34,304 bases of DNA from CAZOWM01 sp964583615. GTDB lineage: Bacteria > Spirochaetota > B62-G9 > DRHN01. Below, piece by piece: positions 8,547-16,976 of the stretch. The stretch spans positions 1 to 34,304 of the forward strand of contig CAZOWM010000039.1 of the NCBI GenBank assembly GCA_964583615.1, read 5' to 3'. The translations under genes and the position numbers were made by a program. Positions within the stretch are counted from its first letter, which is position 1. Every line of letters begins with the position of its first letter. The notes under the pieces were generated by a model, which was not told the origin of the DNA, did not search any database, and was given only the letters and a program-made list of their open reading frames with translations.

Positions 8547-8569
8547 AGAGCAATTTCTGAAAACTTCAA
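8542..8569 (-). promoter_or_regulatory. Candidate promoter of pgsA-pgpA
   Basis: On the minus strand TTGAAG (8564-8569) and TATTAT (8542-8547) are 16 bp apart, about 32 bp before the pgsA-pgpA ATG. The -10 box shares its bases with the TATAAT of the divergent aldo/keto reductase promoter, so the two polymerases could not bind at once. Confidence 0.45.
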
Positions 8570-8572
8570 TAG

Positions 8573-8580
8573 AAAGGAGG
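8573..8580 (+). promoter_or_regulatory. Ribosome-binding site that fixes the aldo/keto reductase start
   Basis: AAAGGAGG lies six bases before a GTG at 8587. The same reading frame is open back to 8509, but that upstream start would begin before the promoter -10 box, so the GTG is the real start. Confidence 0.8.
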
Positions 8581-8586
8581 CGTCGA

Positions 8587-9558
8587 GTGAACTACCGCAC
8601 ATTCGGGAGAACAGACTGGAGCGTAAGTGAGATCGGCTACGGCATGTGGGGTCTTGCGGGGTGGACCGGAACGGATGCAAAGGAGGTCGAGCGAGCGTTG
8701 AGCCGTGCTGTTGAGAGCGGGTGTAACTTTTTCGACAGCGCATGGGGGTATGGAAACGGAAAAAGCGAAAGGATACTCGGCGACCTTTTGAAACATAATT
8801 CAGGAATCAGGCTGTACGCTGCAACAAAAATTCCTCCGAAGAACTTCAGCTGGCCGTCGAAGAGAGGGTATACGCTCGAAGACTGCTTTCCATCCGAGCA
8901 CATTGTCGAATACACCGAAAAGAGCCTGAAAAATCTCGGTGTGGAGACGATAGACTTACAGCAGTTTCACGTGTGGGAGGACGACTGGGCCGAGGATGAG
9001 CGGTGGCAGCGCACAGTTGAAAGGCTGAAAAAAGACGGGAAAATCAGGGCAATCGGTGTAAGCGTGAACCGCTGGGAGCCGGACAACTGCCTCAGAACGC
9101 TGAACACCGGCCTTATCGATTCCATGCAGGTGATCTACAACATATTCGATCAGGCGCCGGAAGACAATCTTTTTCCCCTGTGCGAGAAACTGAACATAGG
9201 GGTAATCGCCCGCGTCCCTTTTGATGAGGGCACACTCACGGGAAAAATAAAGAAAACCACCGCGTTTCGGGACGATGACTGGAGAAGCACGTATTTTGTT
9301 CCGGAAAACCTCGATTCCAGCGTCGAGCACGCCGACTGGCTGAGACCTCTCGTACCCGAGAACATGACTATGGCAGAAATGGCGCTTCGTTTCATCCTCT
9401 GCAACAGAAACGTGAGCACGGTCATTCCCGGTATGCGAACAGCTGCGCATGTCAGTTCGAACATCGGAACAAGCGACGGAAAATTTCTGCCTGAAAAACT
9501 CATGTCAGAGCTGAAAAAGCATCGCTGGGACAGAGAACCGACTGAGTGGTCACAGTAG
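8587..9558 (+). CDS. Aldo/keto reductase
   Basis: The protein (323 residues from the GTG start) is a NADPH-type aldo/keto reductase with a TIM-barrel fold, expected to reduce aldehydes or ketones in the cytoplasm. The catalytic tetrad is visible as D50 and Y55 in 'FFDSAWGYGNGKSE', K81 in 'AATKIPPKN' and H118 in 'DLQQFHVWED'. The C-terminal 'VSTVIPGMRTAAHVSSNI' is the cofactor-phosphate binding region of the family. It stands alone: convergent with the hydrolase gene downstream and divergent from pgsA-pgpA. Substrate cannot be predicted. The start was moved 78 bp inward from the longest open frame because of the ribosome site and promoter positions. Confidence 0.9.
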   Translation: MNYRTFGRTDWSVSEIGYGMWGLAGWTGTDAKEVERALSRAVESGCNFFDSAWGYGNGKSERILGDLLKHNSGIRLYAATKIPPKNFSWPSKRGYTLEDCFPSEHIVEYTEKSLKNLGVETIDLQQFHVWEDDWAEDERWQRTVERLKKDGKIRAIGVSVNRWEPDNCLRTLNTGLIDSMQVIYNIFDQAPEDNLFPLCEKLNIGVIARVPFDEGTLTGKIKKTTAFRDDDWRSTYFVPENLDSSVEHADWLRPLVPENMTMAEMALRFILCNRNVSTVIPGMRTAAHVSSNIGTSDGKFLPEKLMSELKKHRWDREPTEWSQ

Positions 9559-9627
9559 CATCTGCAAAAACACATTGAGCCTCCACTTTCCGATCAGAAC
9601 AACGAAGCGTGAATGTTTGGAAAAACC

Positions 9628-10485
9628 CTACTCAATGTGCGCGGAAATCCATTCATCGAGCCTGCGGTAGGTATCGGTTTTTCCCGACTCATTGAGGGTA
9701 TCGTGCCGCATGCCTGGCATGAGAATAAACGTTTTCCTTTCGCGTGCAAGAGAGTCGTAAAAGGATTTTGTGTCTTCCGGTGAGGTAACACGATCATCTG
9801 CTCCGTGAAAAAAAAGGATGTGAAGGAGTGTGTTCAAAAGGGCTCCATTCCTTTTCACACGCTCGCTCAGCGCGAGAAACTGGCGGAAAAACCGCGGAGT
9901 GATTGTGCTGTGCACCAGAGGATCTTCCCTGTACGCCTGCTGGGCTTCCGTGTCACTCGAGATCTGCTCGGCACTTATTCTGTTATTGAAAGAAAAAGCC
10001 GGGCAGACGACGGCGCACACACGCGACAGCAGAAGCAGTGTTTTGGGCACCTTTTTCTCCGGATTGAGGGCGGGTGAAAAAATCACTGCATGTGAATAAT
10101 CCGCGGGATGCTGTTCGAGAAGCGCAAGAGCAATGAGCCCGCCGAAGGAGTGGCCGACAATCATGCTGCACGCGTCTTTTGGCACATCACCCGGGTTCAT
10201 CCTGTGTTGGAGAATCTTCATATCTTCGATGTAGTCGTATATATTTTTTACATCCCCACGGCGGCCCTCTGATTTCCCGAATCCGTAGAAATCGAGACAG
10301 CCAACCCTGAACCCTCGTCTGCATAAAAACGCCGCGAGCTCTGCGTATCGAAGTGAATGCTCACCCAGTCCGTGTGCAATCACCGCGTATGCGCCGGGAG
10401 CTCGATCAGGAGGGTTCCACACACGAGAGAACACTCTGAGTCCGCGGCTGTTCGTGAAATAGCTTTCTTCTTTTACGGGCTTCAC
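9628..10485 (-). CDS. Alpha/beta hydrolase, monoacylglycerol-lipase-like
   Basis: The 285-residue product belongs to the Hydrolase_4/lysophospholipase group. It has the oxyanion strand 'VIAHGLGEHS' (35-44), the nucleophile elbow GHSFGG with S113, an acid in 'HGADDRV' (D231 by alignment) and catalytic His in 'MPGMRHDTLNE' (H261). Known relatives cleave monoglycerides or lysophospholipids. No signal peptide is visible, so it is probably cytoplasmic or peripheral. It begins with GTG four bases after the HDOD gene stop and is the last gene of the PP2C-HDOD-hydrolase operon, suggesting that the signalling pair and a lipid-turnover enzyme are co-expressed. Confidence 0.88.
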   Translation of the reverse strand: MKPVKEESYFTNSRGLRVFSRVWNPPDRAPGAYAVIAHGLGEHSLRYAELAAFLCRRGFRVGCLDFYGFGKSEGRRGDVKNIYDYIEDMKILQHRMNPGDVPKDACSMIVGHSFGGLIALALLEQHPADYSHAVIFSPALNPEKKVPKTLLLLSRVCAVVCPAFSFNNRISAEQISSDTEAQQAYREDPLVHSTITPRFFRQFLALSERVKRNGALLNTLLHILFFHGADDRVTSPEDTKSFYDSLARERKTFILMPGMRHDTLNESGKTDTYRRLDEWISAHIE

Positions 10486-10489
10486 CTCT

Positions 10490-11371
10490 TCAACCGCCTA
10501 TTGCAAAATTCAGAAGTATCTCGGAATTTTTCAGTTTTGTATTCAGGCTCATGAGTATTTTTCCAGTGTCATTTTCACCCAGCGGCAGCCGTTTGAACAG
10601 GTCTTCGGATAGTTGAGGAACATACTGCTTTCCATCTCCGTTTTCCCCGTACCCTGTCCTCCTTACCAGTGTGTCTGATAATCTCACAACATCTATTGTG
10701 GTGTCTGATGAAACAGCAAGCCCTTCCCGCTGAGATAATTCCTGATGGTGATGTTTAATCACTGCAACGACATTGATCGGAAGTTTCCACGCACGCGTGA
10801 TCCACTCTCCCACCATCGCATGGTCCACATCGAAGAGGGAGTGCTCCGCTTCAAAAAATGAACTTCCCGACTGTGCCGCGGCTTCTATTATTTTTTCGAA
10901 CTCCTCATGCAGATACACATCCATAAAAACCTTCCCCAGGTCGTGAAGCAATCCTGCCGTGAAAATGTCGTCCGTAGCCCTGTACATGGATTCCTTTGCA
11001 ATCCTCTCGCTGATTATGGCCGTGGCGATCGAGTGTATCCAGAAGCCTCTCCTGTTGAAAGAGCTTTTTCCCGAATGTTTCAGTGTATCGAATACCGAAA
11101 GCATCAGGACAATGTTGGAAATGTTTTTGTACCCGAGAAGGGCAATTGCCTGCTGAATACTGCTTACCCGTTCGGGGAGGGAGTAGCACACAGAGTTCAC
11201 CAGTTTGAGTATCTTTGCAGTAATACTCTGATCGAGCTCGATTACTTCAGCGAGATCTGCAGTGCTGGATTTGGGATCCGCAAGAAGCATGTTTACCTTG
11301 TTTGCAACCGCAGGCAGAGTCGGAAGCTCCTTTACTTTTTCAATCGCCTTTTTTATCGTCTCCAGTTTCAC
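10490..11371 (-). CDS. HDOD-domain signalling protein
   Basis: The 293-residue protein carries an HDOD domain over about residues 8-215: 'ELPTLPAVANKV' at the start, 'LNKSILKLVNS'-type helix (here 'SITAKILKLVNS'), 'FWIHSIATA' and 'GLLHDLGKVFMD'. H143 and D144 are retained, although most HDOD proteins are thought to lack phosphodiesterase activity because other metal ligands are missing. The remaining residues look like a short accessory tail. The start is GTG overlapping the previous stop as GTGA, with a perfect AAGGAGG embedded in the last codons of the PP2C gene. Tight coupling to a PP2C phosphatase points to a shared signalling pathway, with unknown output. Confidence 0.88.
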   Translation of the reverse strand: MKLETIKKAIEKVKELPTLPAVANKVNMLLADPKSSTADLAEVIELDQSITAKILKLVNSVCYSLPERVSSIQQAIALLGYKNISNIVLMLSVFDTLKHSGKSSFNRRGFWIHSIATAIISERIAKESMYRATDDIFTAGLLHDLGKVFMDVYLHEEFEKIIEAAAQSGSSFFEAEHSLFDVDHAMVGEWITRAWKLPINVVAVIKHHHQELSQREGLAVSSDTTIDVVRLSDTLVRRTGYGENGDGKQYVPQLSEDLFKRLPLGENDTGKILMSLNTKLKNSEILLNFAIGG

Positions 11372-12690
11372 GTCTCTGGCCTCCTTACGAAGTCAACGGA
11401 CACCATTGCGAGATCATCATAGAACGTGCTCTGCTGCATAAACTCTTTCACTTCCGCAATGATTGCGTTGAGTCGTTCGTCGATTAGTTTTTCGTGATGC
11501 TTCTTGAATGCGCGGATGAGTCTCTTTACACCGAACTGCTCTTCCTGGTTTTCTGAGAAAGCTTCTATGATCCCGTCTGTGTATACGAGATATTTGTCTC
11601 CGGGAGCGAACTCGATCGACTTCTCGACGTACTCTGAACGGTCGAACATCCCCAGGAAAAACCCCTCAGACTTCAGGGTCTCCACCCGATCATTTCTGCT
11701 GCGATAAAAAAGCGACATGGGGTGGCCCGCACCGCTGTACACCATTGTGCGGTTTGCCGGATCGAATATTGTGTAAAACGCTGTCACGTAGTCACCTGTC
11801 TGAATGAGGCTGCAGTATTCCTCGTTGAGCATGCTAAGCAGTTCAGCAGGACCGAGGCCCTCGGGCGCGTAGTTCATGAACGAGATTTTCAACATCGCCG
11901 CGATAAACGCGGATGAAACGCCGTGCCCTGATACATCGGCGAGTATGAGCCCCGACCTTCCACCAGGAAGTTCAACCAAATCATAATAATCCCCCCCTAC
12001 CGGTCCCATCGGTTCGAAATGCGACCCCATTCGCAGGTACATGCCCTCGGGAAATGTCTGGGGAACAAGAGAATGCTGGAGCGTCGAAGCAAATTCGAGT
12101 TCTCTGTTGAGCGCCCTGTTCATATCATCCAGCTGTGTGTTTGCGTACTCGAGCTCCTTCAGCGCTTCCGCAAGCTCTGCACCAGATCCTGAATCGCCGC
12201 ACTGGTTTCGAAGCATGCGGTTTTCTCTCTCGAGAGATGTAATTTTTTCCACCTGGCGTTCGATTGTCTCATTAAGATAGGTTCTTTCTTTCAGGTCTTT
12301 TCCTATGACGAGCAGCTTTTCAACTGCGTCCTCAAGGATCACAGGAACAAAGGTGAGCTTCATGGGACAGCGGTCGCCTTTTTTCGACCTGTAGTGAATA
12401 TGCACCGACTGTACGAGACTTGTGCTTTTCAGGCTTTCAATGACCTCCTCTATTCCCGCGCCGAGGCGCTGTATCCTGTTTCCCCGGAGCCCATACCCGA
12501 AGATGAACCGGGCTTTATCGTTTTCATCGAGAACCCTGCCCCTCTTGTCCGTCACCATGACTACATCGTTTACATTGTTGAAAAGGCCTTCATACAGGAC
12601 GTCGGATCGTACGGTCGTGCTCATCTTCACTTGCGCGCTTTTCTTTTGAGGTATTGGTCTGCACCCGCTGAGTTTTTCTAAGATAATCAT
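11368..12690 (-). CDS. PAS-domain PP2C phosphatase (SpoIIE/RsbU-like)
   Basis: This 440-residue cytoplasmic protein has a PAS domain (about 30-140), a coiled-coil linker (140-200) and a SpoIIE-type PP2C phosphatase domain (205-435). Metal-binding motifs are GGDYYD (232-237), ADVSGHG (251-257), 'VYTDG' (369-373) and 'YDDLAMV' (424-430). Such proteins normally dephosphorylate an anti-sigma-factor antagonist in a partner-switching cascade, and the PAS domain would be the sensor. An RsbW-like kinase fragment may sit at the left edge of the window, but no antagonist gene is present. The ATG at 12690 has an AAGGA 11 bases upstream; an internal ATG (residue 23) lacks good spacing. It is the first gene of a three-gene operon. 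Confidence 0.9.
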   Translation of the reverse strand: MIILEKLSGCRPIPQKKSAQVKMSTTVRSDVLYEGLFNNVNDVVMVTDKRGRVLDENDKARFIFGYGLRGNRIQRLGAGIEEVIESLKSTSLVQSVHIHYRSKKGDRCPMKLTFVPVILEDAVEKLLVIGKDLKERTYLNETIERQVEKITSLERENRMLRNQCGDSGSGAELAEALKELEYANTQLDDMNRALNRELEFASTLQHSLVPQTFPEGMYLRMGSHFEPMGPVGGDYYDLVELPGGRSGLILADVSGHGVSSAFIAAMLKISFMNYAPEGLGPAELLSMLNEEYCSLIQTGDYVTAFYTIFDPANRTMVYSGAGHPMSLFYRSRNDRVETLKSEGFFLGMFDRSEYVEKSIEFAPGDKYLVYTDGIIEAFSENQEEQFGVKRLIRAFKKHHEKLIDERLNAIIAEVKEFMQQSTFYDDLAMVSVDFVRRPET

Positions 12691-12772
12691 AATACAAAGT
12701 ATCCTTCATTGCAATTTTTTAGATGCACAACTGCTCACTATACGAATTGGGAAAGACTGTATTTTTATCCTT

Positions 12773-12800
12773 TTGACTTATTAAGGGATTCCATTAAAAT
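12773..12800 (+). promoter_or_regulatory. Promoter of ptsI
   Basis: TTGACT (12773-12778) is followed after 16 bp by TAAAAT (12795-12800), giving a leader of about 35 nt to the GTG start at 12841. It lies in the divergent 150-bp gap between the PP2C gene and ptsI. I found no equally good promoter for the PP2C side. Confidence 0.5.
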
Positions 12801-12840
12801 AGAATGAGGTAAAATCATTCAATTTTGAGAATCACGAGCG

Positions 12841-14580
12841 GTGAAAAAAAATATCATACTCAGAGGAGAAGGAATAGTAGACGGTATACTGTATAAAACC
12901 GCATTTGTCTACTCGCCTGAAAAGATCATTGTTCCTCAAAAATCTTTGGACAAGAATGAAGTAGCCAGGGAAATCGAGCGGTACAGAAATTGCCTGAAAC
13001 ATGTAAAGCGCCAGCTTGATAAGGACCGGATGAGGGTGAAGAATGAGCTCGGGCGCTCTGAAGCTGAAATTTTTCAAAGCCACATAGTAATAACGGAAGA
13101 CCCCTTTTTCACAAGCGAAGTTCCGCTTCTCATTCAGGAGAAAAAACGTAACTCCGAATGGATCATTTTCGAGGGGCTGACAACATATATGGACACCTTT
13201 AACAGCTTAGACAATGTATATTTCAGGGAACGGCTGAGGGACATAGAGGATGTGTCCATGCGGATCATTCACGCACTCCAGGATGAAAAGGAGACAGACA
13301 TCCTGAAAGGAGTGGAGGGAATACTCGTGGTGAAAGAGCTTATTCCCTCCATGATTACACAGATCAACACACGGAAAGTGAAAGGCATCATTGCCGAGTT
13401 CGGAGGTGAGACATCGCATGCGACGATTCTCACAAAATCCCTCGGAATTCCATTCATTCTCAATGTTCAGGCTGCGACGGAAAAGATCGCCACCGGGGAT
13501 CCCGTCATAATGGATGGCCATATCGGTGAAATTATCGTAAATCCATCTATCGGTGCAGTCGAGCTCTATCAAAAAACCATGCAGGAGTATCAGCAAAACC
13601 TGAGAATTCTGCAGAAAACCGTAAAACTTCCTTCACAAACGAAAGACGGAACGAAAATCACGATTTCCGCTAATATCGAACGGGTATCGGGAGCACGAAT
13701 TGCGCTGAACTATGGAGCGGAAGGTATCGGGCTTTTCAGAACAGAGCTCCCATTCATTCTTCACAACCGGCTGCTCAGTGAGGAGGAACAGTTCGAAATG
13801 TACAGAGCTGTACTGAAGGTATTCAGAGGTAAACCCGTAACCATAAGAACCCTTGACATCGGAGGTGACAAGTTTTTCCCATTCCAGCGGTCCGTACCGT
13901 TTATGGAGGAAAATCCATTTCTCGGACTCCGTTCCATACGGCTTTCTCTGCTCAAACCCGACATTTTCAGGATCCAGATACGTGCACTTCTCCGGGCGAG
14001 TGTTTTTGGAAAAATCAAAATTCTGTTCCCCATGTTGTCATGTTACGAGGAGATCGAGCGGATACAAACCATCATCGGAGAAGAAAAAGAGCTCCTCGCA
14101 CGGGAGGACATCGAGTTCGACGAGAATATTGAGATCGGCGTCATGATCGAAATTCCATCGGCTGCCCTCGCATCGGGATATTTAATTCACTCCTGCGATT
14201 TTTTGAGCATTGGAACCAACGATCTGATACAGTATACGCTTGCGGTTGATCGTACCAATGAGAGGGTCTCTTCGTACTATGTCCCGGAAAACCCCGCTGT
14301 TCTCGAACTCATCAGGATCACCGCACAGTCTGCAGTGAAGAATAAAAAGCTCTGTTCGGTCTGCGGAGAACTCGCCGGAGAATCGCTTTTTACCGCATTC
14401 TTTGTTGGGGTGGGAATCAGGGAATTGAGCATGGAACCGAAGCTCATCCCACAGGTAAAAAAATTTATTCGCACTATTACTTTCGAAGAAGCTGAAAGAG
14501 TTGCCCGTACAGTCTCGAAAATCCACCGGACTGATGAAATACGGACATATTTACAGAAGTTCTACGATACTCACAATTGA
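12841..14580 (+). CDS. ptsI: Phosphoenolpyruvate-protein phosphotransferase, PTS enzyme I
   Basis: Enzyme I takes phosphate from PEP and passes it to HPr. The 579-residue protein has the normal domain order: HPr-binding and swivelling N-terminal domain with active-site H193 in 'GGETSHATILTKSLGIP', then the PEP-binding barrel with 'GIGLFRTELPF' and signature 2 'DFLSIGTNDLIQYTLAVDR'. There is no N-terminal GAF domain, so it is PtsI rather than the nitrogen-type PtsP. The start is GTG; an in-frame TGA 15 bases upstream rules out a longer protein. The ribosome site is weak. No HPr or EII gene is next to it, so it may serve a regulatory or reduced PTS encoded elsewhere. Confidence 0.93.
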   Translation: MKKNIILRGEGIVDGILYKTAFVYSPEKIIVPQKSLDKNEVAREIERYRNCLKHVKRQLDKDRMRVKNELGRSEAEIFQSHIVITEDPFFTSEVPLLIQEKKRNSEWIIFEGLTTYMDTFNSLDNVYFRERLRDIEDVSMRIIHALQDEKETDILKGVEGILVVKELIPSMITQINTRKVKGIIAEFGGETSHATILTKSLGIPFILNVQAATEKIATGDPVIMDGHIGEIIVNPSIGAVELYQKTMQEYQQNLRILQKTVKLPSQTKDGTKITISANIERVSGARIALNYGAEGIGLFRTELPFILHNRLLSEEEQFEMYRAVLKVFRGKPVTIRTLDIGGDKFFPFQRSVPFMEENPFLGLRSIRLSLLKPDIFRIQIRALLRASVFGKIKILFPMLSCYEEIERIQTIIGEEKELLAREDIEFDENIEIGVMIEIPSAALASGYLIHSCDFLSIGTNDLIQYTLAVDRTNERVSSYYVPENPAVLELIRITAQSAVKNKKLCSVCGELAGESLFTAFFVGVGIRELSMEPKLIPQVKKFIRTITFEEAERVARTVSKIHRTDEIRTYLQKFYDTHN

Positions 14581-14600
14581 AACCCACTCTCAGTCGCTGT

Positions 14601-14624
14601 GCAGTGCCCGTAGACTGACACTGC
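14601..14624. terminator. Weak inverted repeat between convergent ptsI and zinc-ribbon genes
   Basis: GCAGTG (14601-14606) and CACTGC (14619-14624) are perfect arms around a 12-base loop, in the 45-bp gap between two converging stops. There is no T tract on either side, so termination activity is doubtful. Confidence 0.2.
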
Positions 14625-14625
14625 T

Positions 14626-15009
14626 CTATTCCTCTGCGTCCTCTTCGTCTTCCCCGAGTTCGTAATCCGGAAATTCATAGTAACATTCGGGACAGCGCCA
14701 GTCGGGAAATTCGAGAATGTGCCCGCACTTCGGACACCTGATCTTGGCAGCCGCCTGTTCTTCTTTTTTTTCCTTGACGTTGTATATCCTGACAGTCAAA
14801 TCCTCTTCAGCGAGAGTTGCTTTCAGTTTCTCCGCCTCTTCTTTTTCGAGCCGTTTCACCTCGATCGTATCTGTTTTTTCGAAATACTCCTTGAGCGCTT
14901 CCCTGTCCTCTTTCATGTAGGGCTTGATCGTTTCAATGACGAAATCTTCCTGTTCAGCCTCAAAAATATCAGAAATTTCGAGACAGTAGACATTTTTCTT
15001 TGTAGGCAT
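14626..15009 (-). CDS. Small acidic zinc-ribbon protein of unknown function
   Basis: I do not recognise a named family. The 127-residue product has a Lys/Glu-rich helical first half (residues 20-88), a zinc ribbon CPKC (92-95) ... CPEC (106-109), and a very acidic tail 'ELGEDEEDAEE'. It has no signal peptide or membrane segment. Start is supported by an AGAGGA site. It is 31 bp downstream of tatC on the same strand and very likely co-transcribed with it. A role in protein quality control or nucleic-acid binding would fit a zinc ribbon with an acidic tail, but this is inference only. Confidence 0.75.
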   Translation of the reverse strand: MPTKKNVYCLEISDIFEAEQEDFVIETIKPYMKEDREALKEYFEKTDTIEVKRLEKEEAEKLKATLAEEDLTVRIYNVKEKKEEQAAAKIRCPKCGHILEFPDWRCPECYYEFPDYELGEDEEDAEE

Positions 15010-15040
15010 GGGCAGTCCTCTATTCGTGAATGTACGTTTT

Positions 15041-15787
15041 TTACACCTCGCTCATTGCAGGGTTGTTTATCCCGAGCTCTTTCTCCCGTTTTTTAGTGAC
15101 CACGATACATATCCACACTCCGATTTCGTACATGAGAAGAATCGGGGTTGCGAGCATTATCTGGCTCACCACATCCGGCGGCGTGAGAATCGCAGCTATG
15201 ACAAAAATACCAACGATCGCGTATTTTCTTCCCTTCTTCAGCATACTCGGAGTGACGATTCCGAGTTTCGAAAGTAAAAGAATGACGAGGGGAAGCTCGA
15301 ACATGAGGCCAAACGCCATAATCAGCTTCGAAAGAAATCCTATGTAGGCATTGAGCGTGATCATTGGAGAAAGATTCTCCCTGGAAAACGAGAGGAGAAA
15401 CTTTATTCCCAGAGGGAGCACTCCTCTGAACGCAAACGCCGCCCCAATGAGAAATAGAATGTAGGACACGGGACCGAAGTAGATGAGATACCTCCGCTCA
15501 TTTTTCTTCAACGCAACGCCCACATACCTCCATATCTGAAAAAGGATAAAGGGCATCGCGCCAACGATTCCGGTGAGAATACAGAGTTTCACGATGACGA
15601 AGAATGCTTCGGTAGGGCTGATGAACACCAGATCCTCAATTCCACCGGTCTTTGTAATGAAGTCAAGAATCTCATCGATAAAAAAGTAGGCTGCCCCTGC
15701 TGCAATCGCCACACTCAGGAGAACATAGATGAGACGCCGTCTCAGCTCGCCCAGGTGCTCGACAATCGTTAAGGGTTTATCTTCCAT
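15041..15787 (-). CDS. tatC: Sec-independent protein translocase TatC
   Basis: TatC is the twin-arginine signal receptor in the inner membrane. The 248-residue protein begins with the conserved cytoplasmic 'IVEHLGELRRRLI', has six predicted membrane helices, the periplasmic 'FISPTEAFFVIVKL' after helix 1 and 'FGLMFELPLVILLLSKLGIV' as helix 4 with its Glu. Length is typical. No tatA or tatB gene is adjacent, so these must be elsewhere. It has a near-consensus promoter and is followed by the zinc-ribbon gene. Confidence 0.96.
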   Translation of the reverse strand: MEDKPLTIVEHLGELRRRLIYVLLSVAIAAGAAYFFIDEILDFITKTGGIEDLVFISPTEAFFVIVKLCILTGIVGAMPFILFQIWRYVGVALKKNERRYLIYFGPVSYILFLIGAAFAFRGVLPLGIKFLLSFSRENLSPMITLNAYIGFLSKLIMAFGLMFELPLVILLLSKLGIVTPSMLKKGRKYAIVGIFVIAAILTPPDVVSQIMLATPILLMYEIGVWICIVVTKKREKELGINNPAMSEV

Positions 15788-15801
15788 ATTTTTCCACTGT
15801 G

Positions 15802-15831
15802 ATTATACTATCTGCATTCGAGCACTGTCAA
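15802..15831 (-). promoter_or_regulatory. Near-consensus promoter of tatC
   Basis: On the minus strand a perfect TTGACA (15826-15831) and a perfect TATAAT (15802-15807) are 18 bp apart, 14 bp before the tatC ATG. The leader would be very short. It lies in the 51-bp gap after the dehydrogenase stop and makes tatC independent of that gene. Confidence 0.65.
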
Positions 15832-15838
15832 CGACAAT

Positions 15839-16837
15839 TCATTGAACAGATTTTTTCCCGAATACCTCGGGATTGACAATGAAACGGGGGCGCAGTCCGT
15901 TCAGCACGCGAACAGTTTCATCACATCCCTGCACCATGCTGTTATGAAAACTCTCCTCTGAATACCATGCGATATGAGGAGTGAGAATGATATTGTCGAG
16001 AGTGAGAAGCATGTTGTCTTGCCTCAGCGGCTCTGTTTCGAGCACATCGACCGCCGCGCCCGCGATCCTCCGTCCGCGGAGTGCCCGGTACAGCGCCTCC
16101 TCATGGATGATCTTCCCTCTCGCAGTGTTCACGATATAAGCAGTGTCTTTCATCGTATCGAAAGCACGTTCATTCACAAGATGATAGGTTTCCTGAGTCA
16201 GTGGTGCATGGATGCTCACATAGTCTGCATTGCTGAGCACATCATCGAATTCATACCATCTGTGTACTCCAAGCAACTCGAAAATATCATCCGGCAGATA
16301 CGGATCATAGGCTGTAACATTGAGCCCGAATCCCTGCGCCTTTGGGACAAGCGCCCTGCCGATCTTACCAAGGCCGATTATTCCGAGCGTCTTTTCCCGG
16401 TAATTGAATATTTTTCTTGCGGGATTATAATCCCAGCGCCCGGCTTTCGTCTCTTGGATGAGGAGCGGGATCTTTCTCGTAATGGAAAGAAGGAGTGCCA
16501 TGGCATGATTTGCAACGTCGTCTGTGCAGTATGCAGGAACGTTGCTTACGGGTATACGCTTCATCGTCGCAGCTTCCACATCAACACAGTCGAATCCTAC
16601 GGAGAGCGCGAGTATGTGCCCGCATTTGTCAAGCTTCCGTATTGTTTCTGACGATATCCTGCGGTCGATCACAACGATGGCCGACGCGTCGCTTACAGCG
16701 TGCTGAAACGTCTGCTCATCACTCGTTTCAACAGGAATGATTTCGGCTTCGGCTTCCTGCGCCCTTTTCCCAAAGTAATCGAGGTGGTCACGAAACTTCA
16801 TAAAGAACCGGTCTCCTGACACAACGATCTTCTTCAC
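15839..16837 (-). CDS. D-isomer-specific 2-hydroxyacid dehydrogenase (NAD-dependent)
   Basis: The 332-residue cytoplasmic enzyme should oxidise or reduce a 2-hydroxy/2-keto acid pair with NAD(H). With the start chosen here the Rossmann motif GLGKIG is at 145-150, and the catalytic Arg, Glu and His are R240 ('NTARGKI'), E269 ('VLETEP') and H288 ('TPHIAWYS'). It resembles the phosphoglycerate dehydrogenase/CtBP/hydroxypyruvate reductase group without a regulatory ACT domain. Substrate is not clear. The GTG at 16837 is preferred to an in-frame GTG 48 bases upstream because only it has a strong AAGGGGG site at correct spacing. Confidence 0.88.
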   Translation of the reverse strand: MKKIVVSGDRFFMKFRDHLDYFGKRAQEAEAEIIPVETSDEQTFQHAVSDASAIVVIDRRISSETIRKLDKCGHILALSVGFDCVDVEAATMKRIPVSNVPAYCTDDVANHAMALLLSITRKIPLLIQETKAGRWDYNPARKIFNYREKTLGIIGLGKIGRALVPKAQGFGLNVTAYDPYLPDDIFELLGVHRWYEFDDVLSNADYVSIHAPLTQETYHLVNERAFDTMKDTAYIVNTARGKIIHEEALYRALRGRRIAGAAVDVLETEPLRQDNMLLTLDNIILTPHIAWYSEESFHNSMVQGCDETVRVLNGLRPRFIVNPEVFGKKSVQ

Positions 16838-16868
16838 GCTCTCCCCCTTCTGCCGAGGTGTATTGTTT

Positions 16869-16898
16869 AATATATGTACAGACACACAGGAAAATCAA
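16869..16898 (-). promoter_or_regulatory. Candidate promoter of the 2-hydroxyacid dehydrogenase
   Basis: On the minus strand TTGATT (16893-16898) and TATATT (16869-16874) are 18 bp apart and precede the GTG start at 16837 by about 32 bp. It is divergent from, and close to, the tetR promoter. Confidence 0.4.
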
Positions 16899-16905
16899 GA
16901 ATCTC

Positions 16906-16934
16906 TTGACCTCCTCAATGGAATATGTTAATAT
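16906..16934 (+). promoter_or_regulatory. Promoter of the tetR gene
   Basis: TTGACC (16906-16911) and TAATAT (16929-16934) are 17 bp apart. The candidate operator at 16945-16964 lies just after the expected transcription start, a position suited to autorepression. Confidence 0.6.
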
Positions 16935-16944
16935 GAACATCGAC

Positions 16945-16964
16945 TAAAAAACAATAATGGTCGA
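16945..16964 (+). repeat. Candidate TetR operator, copy 1 (upstream of tetR)
   Basis: The 20-bp element has the form TAAAAAAC-N6-GGTCGA and recurs at 17603-17622 with 17 of 20 bases identical, followed in both copies by A/T and ATAG. In this copy the arms TCGAC (16940-16944) and GTCGA (16960-16964) form an inverted repeat. It sits between the promoter and the tetR ATG. Confidence 0.5.
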
Positions 16965-16976
16965 ATAGTATCAATA

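Noticed and set aside
8509..8586. Longer N terminus for the aldo/keto reductase
   Set aside because: The extension would start before the promoter -10 box and lacks a ribosome site; the family begins at the 'NYRTFG' following the GTG at 8587.
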